Shown here: one piece after another, positions 59,222-64,000 of the stretch
Layout: every line of letters starts with the position of its first letter
Numbering within the stretch: position 1 is the first letter of the stretch
Source of the DNA: Aliarcobacter faecis
GTDB taxonomy: Bacteria > Campylobacterota > Campylobacteria > Campylobacterales > Arcobacteraceae
DNA length: 64,000 nt
Direction of reading: 5' to 3'
Assembly (NCBI RefSeq): GCF_013201705.1
Contig: NZ_CP053837.1
Coordinates: forward strand, 1,612,001-1,676,000
Notes under the pieces: model-generated
Seen by the model: the letters and a program-made list of their open reading frames with translations, nothing else
Database searches by the model: none
What the model was told of the DNA's origin: nothing
Translations under genes and position numbers: made by a program

Positions 59222-59437
59222 TTACTTCAAAATAGAAATTACAAAATTTTTTTCAATTTCATTTGCTTGAGATTGAACAAAAGAACCAGCTCGTGCAATA
59301 AAATTTAGTTTATTAAAATTTGCACTTTCAAGTGCATAATCAACATCTCTTATCACACTCTCTGCATTTTTAAGATTTACATAACTTATCATACTATTTC
59401 TCACACTTGATTCTAATTGGTTTTGAGTTAAACCAAC
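59222..59437 (-). pseudogene. flagellin C-terminal remnant
   Basis: 72 codons matching the flagellin D0/D1 C-terminus (NQLESSVRNSMISYVNLKNAES, RDVDYALESANFNKL, AGSFVQSQANEIEK), collinear with the end of the flagellin at 61-62.4 kb. There is no N-terminal part. Similarity ends abruptly at 59437, where sequence resembling the end of the sulfatase-fold gene begins. Probably left by a recombination or deletion. Confidence 0.85.
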
Positions 59438-59517
59438 TTTGATTAAGAGTATAGTAAAATATTTTTGAATAAAATACCGACTTAAAGCAACTCTTTGGTC
59501 AAGGGTTGCTTTTTTTA
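59436..59517 (+). repeat. degenerate copy of the sulfatase-gene 3' end and terminator (copy 2)
   Basis: Collinear with 55227-55308 without gaps: first 12 nt identical (ACTTTGATTAAG, which in copy 1 holds the stop codon), about 32 nt at roughly 60 percent identity, last 38 nt identical, including the hairpin and T-run (59480-59517). The terminator points along the plus strand, where no gene ends here, so it is an orphan. Confidence 0.8.
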
Positions 59518-59529
59518 ATAATAAATTGT

Positions 59530-59928
59530 TTAATCTTCTAAATCACCATTAGAGATTTCTGCTATAAACTCTAACTCATTAGCCCTTTCTTTTGTCATAG
59601 ACAAAAAACATTCTGCCACAAATAGTTGATCCATTGTTCCACCTGTTATATAAGAATTAAAATTACAATTCAAATCTCTATATTTTATCCAAGCTCTCTG
59701 AACCTCTTTTAATTCATCTCTTTTATCTTTTTTTATAGTTTGCATAGCTTTCTTATAAGCTTGATTTAATCTTTTATCTTCAAGTTTTGTTTCCTCATAT
59801 GTACACGCTGCCATTTCTGCATCTCTCCACTTTCCTTCCAGACATTTTTCAAAACTTAATGAATGTTGAGAAGTTGCAAAAGAGATTGTTGCAAATAAAG
59901 TTACTATAAATACAACTTTTTTTTTCAT
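59530..59928 (-). CDS. LprI-type lysozyme inhibitor-like protein
   Basis: 132 aa, signal peptide, DUF1311/LprI core: CLEGKWRDAEMAACTYEETKLEDKRLNQAYKKAM, VQRAWIKYRDLNCNF, and a last Cys in VAECFLSM. Such periplasmic proteins inhibit lysozyme in Mycobacterium; the role here is inferred. Third gene of a minus-strand run with the two genes at 59.9-60.8 kb. A paralogue is the pseudogene at 56.5 kb. Confidence 0.82.
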   Translation of the reverse strand: MKKKVVFIVTLFATISFATSQHSLSFEKCLEGKWRDAEMAACTYEETKLEDKRLNQAYKKAMQTIKKDKRDELKEVQRAWIKYRDLNCNFNSYITGGTMDQLFVAECFLSMTKERANELEFIAEISNGDLED

Positions 59929-59947
59929 TTTTCCTCCTAATTTTAAA

Positions 59948-60322
59948 TTAATGTTCTACATCAAAAGAGTATGTACCAAAATTTGTTTCAATATCTATTC
60001 TCATAACACTTTCACAAACTATACCAACTGCATAAGCTGGTTGGAAATTTTTTACATCATATTCAGAAAGTTTAAAGGGAAAACTTTTACTTTTTGTCAT
60101 TTTATCAGAAAATGCAAGGTCTGTTATACATTTACCTTTATTTATGAGTATATTATTTACTACTAAGTTATCAACTAAAGAAACCATTCTATAAAAACTA
60201 CTATATTTTTCAATTTGTCGTTCATAAGTTAGTTTAAATGGCATCTCATTATTTGCATACAAATTCCCAAACAGTGATAAACTCAATAAAGTACCTACTA
60301 AAAACCATCTATTTTTTTTCAT
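59948..60322 (-). CDS. 124-aa exported protein, unknown
   Basis: Signal peptide (cut near LYANN), then about 100 residues with two cysteines (KGKCITD, GIVCESV) likely forming a disulfide, and a beta-rich C-terminus (MRIDIETNFGTYSFDV). No family recognised. Its ATG overlaps the stop of the preceding gene (ATGA), so it is translationally coupled, and the LprI-like gene follows 19 nt later. Confidence 0.75.
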   Translation of the reverse strand: MKKNRWFLVGTLLSLSLFGNLYANNEMPFKLTYERQIEKYSSFYRMVSLVDNLVVNNILINKGKCITDLAFSDKMTKSKSFPFKLSEYDVKNFQPAYAVGIVCESVMRIDIETNFGTYSFDVEH

Positions 60323-60813
60323 TTATTTCTCCTATTTAAAATTAATATTGCTGGTTCAATATTTATACTTCTAATACCAGCTATTCCATTTATAGTCCCT
60401 TTTATTGTTATCATATCACCAGTTTTCAAACTCTCAACATATTTAGCTTCATTTTGATTTTGTGTGTAAAGAGTTGCAAAAGTACTAACATAATTTGCTC
60501 CAAATAAATTTCCCGAACTAGTTTGAATTCTATATTTATTTTGTCTTTCTCTACTAACTTCATAAAGTGGTAGTTTCCATTGAACAACTCTTCCATTTAA
60601 TTCATTTATCATATTTGTTCTTTGTACATCTGTATAATCACTACCCAATACATACAAATCATAAAGTAAACCTTTTGGTGATATATTTTCCGACTTGCTA
60701 ATTTTAACTTCTTCCACTTTATGAAGATTTTTTTCTTCTGTATCATCAAATATATAATTAGTAACAAAATATACTATTGTCCAAAAAATAATTGCTTCAA
60801 AAATTGTTTTCAG
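60319..60813 (-). CDS. membrane-anchored OB-fold (tRNA_anti-like) protein with apparent CTG start
   Basis: 164 aa if started at CTG 60813. AAGGAG sits 5 nt upstream, an in-frame stop lies 3 codons before, and the frame then encodes a membrane helix KTIFEAIIFWTIVYFVTNYIF. The next conventional start (GTG 60717) would remove this helix and has no good ribosome site. The soluble part (NELNGRVVQWKLPLYEV, LKTGDMITIKGTINGI, SINIEPAIL) resembles tRNA_anti-like OB-folds. First gene of a three-gene operon diverging from the flagellin. Confidence 0.7.
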   Translation of the reverse strand: MKTIFEAIIFWTIVYFVTNYIFDDTEEKNLHKVEEVKISKSENISPKGLLYDLYVLGSDYTDVQRTNMINELNGRVVQWKLPLYEVSRERQNKYRIQTSSGNLFGANYVSTFATLYTQNQNEAKYVESLKTGDMITIKGTINGIAGIRSINIEPAILILNRRNK

Positions 60814-60831
60814 ATTAACTCCTTATTTTAT

Positions 60832-60947
60832 ATTTTACAAAACTGAAATGTCAGCCACATGTCAATTTTAATTTTTTAATAAAAAATAACAAATTATTTA
60901 AATTAACAAGTGATTGACATGTGGCTGACATTTCTATTTGTTAGAAT
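60832..60947. promoter_or_regulatory. divergent mirror-image promoters on a 22-bp inverted repeat
   Basis: Arms 60845-60866 and 60913-60934 are exact reverse complements with a 46-nt AT-rich spacer. Each arm holds TGACA-N6-TGACA (11-bp period), read outward. On plus, the second TGACA (60926-60930) is 11 nt before -10 TAGAAT (60942-60947); on minus, TGACA (60853-60849) is 11 nt before -10 TAAAAT (60837-60832). Period and distance are those of PhoB/OmpR-type activator boxes (Pho box TGTCA-N6-TGTCA). Confidence 0.75.
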
Positions 60948-60985
60948 ATTTAGAATATAAAAATAATTTATCCAAAAGGTATATT

Positions 60986-62449
60986 TTGCATATAGGAATA
61001 ATTTCAAATTTACTACAACAAAATACAATAAATAATAATAAAGGTCTTACAAATTCACTAGAGAAACTATCTACTGGATTAAGAATAAATAAAGCAAGCA
61101 ATGATGCTTCAGGACTTTCCATTTCAGATAAATTAAGAACTCAAGCAAGTGGAATAAAACAAGGAATAGAAAACGCAAATAGTGCAATTGCTATGATGAA
61201 TATTGCAGACAAAGCTATAAGTGAAATGAGTAATATTCTAGATACCATAAAAGCTAAAGCTATACAAATGAATACAGATACAACAAGTGAAGATGGAAGA
61301 GTTTTGATAAAAAATGATATTTTAAAACTAATTGATAGTTATGATAAAATTGCTTGCTCTACAAACTACAATAAAACTCCACTTCTAACTGGTTGTGCAA
61401 GCCCATTTGATTTTCAAATTGCTGATAATGCAAGTGATTTAATCTCTGTTGAAATAGATAATATACAAGCTAGGCAAATGGGATTAGATGATCCAAATAA
61501 ACTAAAAAATTTTATAAGTGGTTTTGCTCCTATACCTGTTCCAACACCAACTACTCCAACACCACCAACTATTGGAACTCCAGGGAATGGGATTGTTTTA
61601 AGTAATGATTTAAATAATAGAGTTAATTATAGTTCAAATCCTGCAGGAAACTTTATGATAGAAATTCCTACAGGAACTAAAAATCTAACTATTCATTTAA
61701 ATGACCATGGTATGAATGACACTATTCAAATATTTACGAAAGATGGTACCCATGTAGCAGGAACTCCAGCTGGACATTCTAGTTGGGATAATGGCTATTC
61801 ACCAGCAAATATTATATATTTATATCCAAATAAATTTAATATAGGGGCAACATATAGTGATGATATAAGTAGATATCCTTTAAACTCTACAAAAGATGCT
61901 TTAGGAAGTACTACAGTAAATTGGATTGATAAACAAGGGAGTAATCAAGTTTTTAATCTTAATGCTAATGACGAAATAATAGTGATTCCAAATGTTACCG
62001 AAAACTTAGTTGTTTTTATAAATGGAAATGGTTCTTACGATGTTGGAGCTGAATGGGAAAGTGAAGATAATGAAAATATTGGTTCAATACCGATACCTGA
62101 TGAACAAGGTTGTGCATGTGATTCTATACAACTTGTAAGAGATGATACAAATCCAACTCTAAAAGTTCAAGCCCAAATACTTATGGATGTTGTGGATGCT
62201 TCTCTTTCTCAATTAAATTCTCAAAGAGCAAATGTAGGAGCAGGAACAAATCAATTAGAATCAAGTGCTAGAAACAATCTTACAGGTTATGTAAATCTAA
62301 AAAATGCCGAGAGCATTATAAGAGATGTAGATTATGCTCAAGAGAGTGCAAATTTCAATAAATCAAATATCATTGCACAAGCTGGTTCTTTTGTATTATC
62401 ACAAGCTAGTCAAGTTGAGAAAAATTGGGTAGCACAACTTTTAAAATAG
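60986..62449 (+). CDS. chimeric flagellin with large beta-rich insert
   Basis: 487 aa from TTG 60986 (AAAAGG 6 nt upstream; an upstream ATG adds 16 unrelated residues). The flagellin N-terminal D0/D1 region is residues 1-175 (NSLEKLSTGLRINKASNDASG) and the C-terminal region 392-487 (QRANVGAGTNQLES, AQAGSFVLSQASQVEK). Between them, where short or variable D2/D3 usually lies, are a Pro/Thr linker (181-198), a beta-rich domain (about 200-372) and a CAC motif (376-378). Four cysteines are unusual for a flagellin. No protease motif HExxH is visible, so it is not a flagellinolysin. Confidence 0.85.
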   Translation: MHIGIISNLLQQNTINNNKGLTNSLEKLSTGLRINKASNDASGLSISDKLRTQASGIKQGIENANSAIAMMNIADKAISEMSNILDTIKAKAIQMNTDTTSEDGRVLIKNDILKLIDSYDKIACSTNYNKTPLLTGCASPFDFQIADNASDLISVEIDNIQARQMGLDDPNKLKNFISGFAPIPVPTPTTPTPPTIGTPGNGIVLSNDLNNRVNYSSNPAGNFMIEIPTGTKNLTIHLNDHGMNDTIQIFTKDGTHVAGTPAGHSSWDNGYSPANIIYLYPNKFNIGATYSDDISRYPLNSTKDALGSTTVNWIDKQGSNQVFNLNANDEIIVIPNVTENLVVFINGNGSYDVGAEWESEDNENIGSIPIPDEQGCACDSIQLVRDDTNPTLKVQAQILMDVVDASLSQLNSQRANVGAGTNQLESSARNNLTGYVNLKNAESIIRDVDYAQESANFNKSNIIAQAGSFVLSQASQVEKNWVAQLLK

Positions 62450-62531
62450 TTTAAAATTTATGATATAAATAAAAGTTTACATTAAAAAAATAGTAAAGAA
62501 TAGTTTATAAAATTTTTATAAATAATTATTT

Positions 62532-62540
62532 TGCTATAAT
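62532..62540 (+). promoter_or_regulatory. promoter of the histidine kinase gene
   Basis: TGCTATAAT is an extended consensus -10 located 22 nt before the ATG at 62563, with AGGGGAA as ribosome binding site. So the kinase has its own promoter and need not depend on the flagellin message. Confidence 0.6.
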
Positions 62541-62562
62541 AGATTAATTACATAGGGGAAAT

Positions 62563-64000
62563 ATGTTCAAAATAGATAAAACAATAATAAAATTCAATAA
62601 AAAACTATTATTTATGCCTAAGTTCTCAAGTTTTCTATTTATTACCATAATTATTTTCTTACTTCTAAATTTTATAGGTTATATTTTTCTATCAAAATAT
62701 TTAGAAAATAATCATCTAAAAAAACAAGAAATAATTTTTTATAAATTACAAAGTGAAACAAGCAATCTCTTAACAAAACTTCTATACAAATATGATAAAC
62801 AAAAAGAAATTTTACTTGATAAACATAAAGAGGTTTTAAAATATTTAGAAAATAAACCTTTAGATATCCCTTTAGATGAAATTTATGAAAAAATCAATGA
62901 AGGTTTACCAGAGAAACCTTACAATATTTATATTACAGATGAAAACCTAATTATAAAAAACACAACATATTTTCCAGATTTAGGTTTTGATTTAAGTTTT
63001 GCAAAAGATGAAATTGAACAGCGAAAATTAACTAATAAAATAGGTATTTCAGCACCTATTTTTGAAATATATGACTCAAAATTTTTTAGTTATTCTGATT
63101 CAGCAATAAATAAAGGGAATCAAATTCTACAAGTTAGCTTTACTTACTATGATTTAGAAGATGATTTAGAAAGAGTTAGGAATATCATTAACGAAAATTT
63201 TGAGATTGAAAGCTCAAATACTTTTGTAGCTTATGCTGATGGATTTATTGCAGATTTTATATTTAAATTATCAAATATAAAAAAACCAACTCCAAAAGAG
63301 ATTGAAGAGAAAATTCAAAAAGGTAAGAAATTATTAAAAGATATAAGCCAAGAAAATTATCTCTCATCTTTTCAAGAAAAAAGTAATCTCAAAAATATAA
63401 AATATCTAAATGTTATTCAAGAAAGTCCTATTTTTAATGATGCAAAAATTATTTATAGTATAGCTTTTGATGAAACAAGCTATAATGAATATAAAAATAA
63501 TCTAAATATTATTATTTCTTTAGTATCTTTAGTAGGAATTATCTCAATATATATTCTTACAAAATTAAGATATAAAGAGAAACTTTTAAGTTATAAAGAT
63601 AAATTTATAGAACATTCCATTCATGAAATCAAAACTCCTTTATCTATCATTAGCATAAATTCTCAATTAAGAGATAAATTTTTGGGAGAAGATAAATACT
63701 CTATGAAAATTGAAGGTGCTTTAAGGACTCTTGAGAATTCATACGAAGATATGACTTTTTTACATACAAAAGAGCATATAGATTATAAAATTGAAACATT
63801 AGATTTAAAAGAGATTTTACTTGATAGAATAAAATATTTTGAGATTATTGCAAAAACTCAAAATAGAGTATTTGATATAGATATTTCAAATACTTTATTT
63901 ATACATATTAGTAAAATTGAATTAAATAGATTGATAGATAATAATCTTTCAAATGCAATAAAATATAGTTTTATCAATAGTTCTATAAAAATTATATTAA
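62563..64000 (+). CDS. sensor histidine kinase, cut by window edge
   Basis: The frame is open from ATG 62563 to the end (about 479 codons). TM1 (about 25-47), a large extracytoplasmic sensor region (48-305), TM2 (about 308-328), then HisKA with phospho-acceptor His in EHSIHEIKTPLS, and the N-box LIDNNLSNAIKYS; the G boxes lie beyond the window. No HAMP domain is evident between TM2 and the H-box. The partner response regulator is not seen and is probably just downstream. Confidence 0.9.
   Translation, partial: MFKIDKTIIKFNKKLLFMPKFSSFLFITIIIFLLLNFIGYIFLSKYLENNHLKKQEIIFYKLQSETSNLLTKLLYKYDKQKEILLDKHKEVLKYLENKPLDIPLDEIYEKINEGLPEKPYNIYITDENLIIKNTTYFPDLGFDLSFAKDEIEQRKLTNKIGISAPIFEIYDSKFFSYSDSAINKGNQILQVSFTYYDLEDDLERVRNIINENFEIESSNTFVAYADGFIADFIFKLSNIKKPTPKEIEEKIQKGKKLLKDISQENYLSSFQEKSNLKNIKYLNVIQESPIFNDAKIIYSIAFDETSYNEYKNNLNIIISLVSLVGIISIYILTKLRYKEKLLSYKDKFIEHSIHEIKTPLSIISINSQLRDKFLGEDKYSMKIEGALRTLENSYEDMTFLHTKEHIDYKIETLDLKEILLDRIKYFEIIAKTQNRVFDIDISNTLFIHISKIELNRLIDNNLSNAIKYSFINSSIKIIL

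Noticed and set aside
59222-59404. A complete 60-aa protein starting at 59404
   Set aside because: Homology to flagellin continues upstream of that start to 59437, so it is the remnant of a longer gene, not a small gene.
60845-60934. The 22-bp inverted repeat as an invertible promoter switch
   Set aside because: The spacer is only 46 nt, no recombinase gene is nearby, and both sides already have matching -10 elements, so inversion would change nothing. Divergent operators explain it better.
60986-62449. Flagellinolysin (protease-bearing flagellin)
   Set aside because: The insert has no HExxH motif or other metalloprotease signature.

Overview
The window is visibly AT-rich, gene-dense bacterial DNA without introns, tRNA, rRNA, CRISPR or insertion sequences that I can see. 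Gene content and order point to a denitrifying member of the Campylobacterota, most likely the Arcobacter/Aliarcobacter group. The reasons are: the run birA-parA-parB-atpF'-atpF-atpH-atpA-atpG-atpD-atpC-tolQ-tolR-tolA-tolB-pal-cpoB (gene order recalled from Helicobacter and relatives), separated two-protein siroheme/heme d1 enzymes, Arcobacter-like flagellin ends, frequent TTG starts and Campylobacterota-type extended -10 promoters. The assignment is from memory of the families, not from a search.

Layout. 1-4.75 kb: a denitrification operon on the minus strand (109-aa membrane protein, norC, norB, a 54-aa membrane microprotein, nirS, then a c-type cytochrome cut by the window edge). It is preceded by a perfect FNR/CRP-type palindrome placed at about -41. 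4.8-8.5 kb: rhomboid protease, lon, bamD. 8.6-10.9 kb: proC, three tightly overlapping prepilin-like genes (the last frameshifted), rdgB. 11-18.7 kb: MFS exporter, a LapG/LapD pair (periplasmic protease and degenerate c-di-GMP receptor), a YdcF/ElyC-like protein, an exported metallo-beta-lactamase-fold protein, a degenerate HD-GYP protein and an exported rhodanese. 18.8-25.5 kb: valS, a MarR/cupin divergent pair with clear operators, a Met8-like siroheme enzyme and a fused siroheme-decarboxylase-like protein (which could feed heme d1 to NirS), and PsiE. 25.5-29.9 kb: short asparaginase, aspA, mtnN, fabD, slyD. 29.9-42.7 kb: cell-envelope Tol-Pal genes joined to the ATP synthase genes and the chromosome partition genes. 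42.7-52 kb: housekeeping (AEC transporter, fmt, proB, obgE, rpmA, rplU, dnaG, TPR protein, rnc, aroC).

The last 12 kb is the accessory part. It holds peptidoglycan and envelope genes (M15 peptidase, large sulfatase-fold phosphoethanolamine-transferase-like protein, L,D-transpeptidase, amidase, polysaccharide deacetylase), two LprI-like genes (one frameshifted), a flagellin C-terminal remnant, and a duplicated terminator whose second copy abuts that remnant. At 60.3-64 kb a three-gene operon of small exported proteins (the first apparently starting with CTG) diverges from a chimeric flagellin carrying a roughly 200-residue beta-rich insert. The two promoters are mirror images built on a 22-bp inverted repeat. 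Each arm contains TGACA-N6-TGACA exactly 11 bp upstream of a -10 element, the geometry of an OmpR/PhoB-type activator. A sensor histidine kinase follows and runs off the window. This divergent module is my best candidate for an undescribed system; its function is inference.
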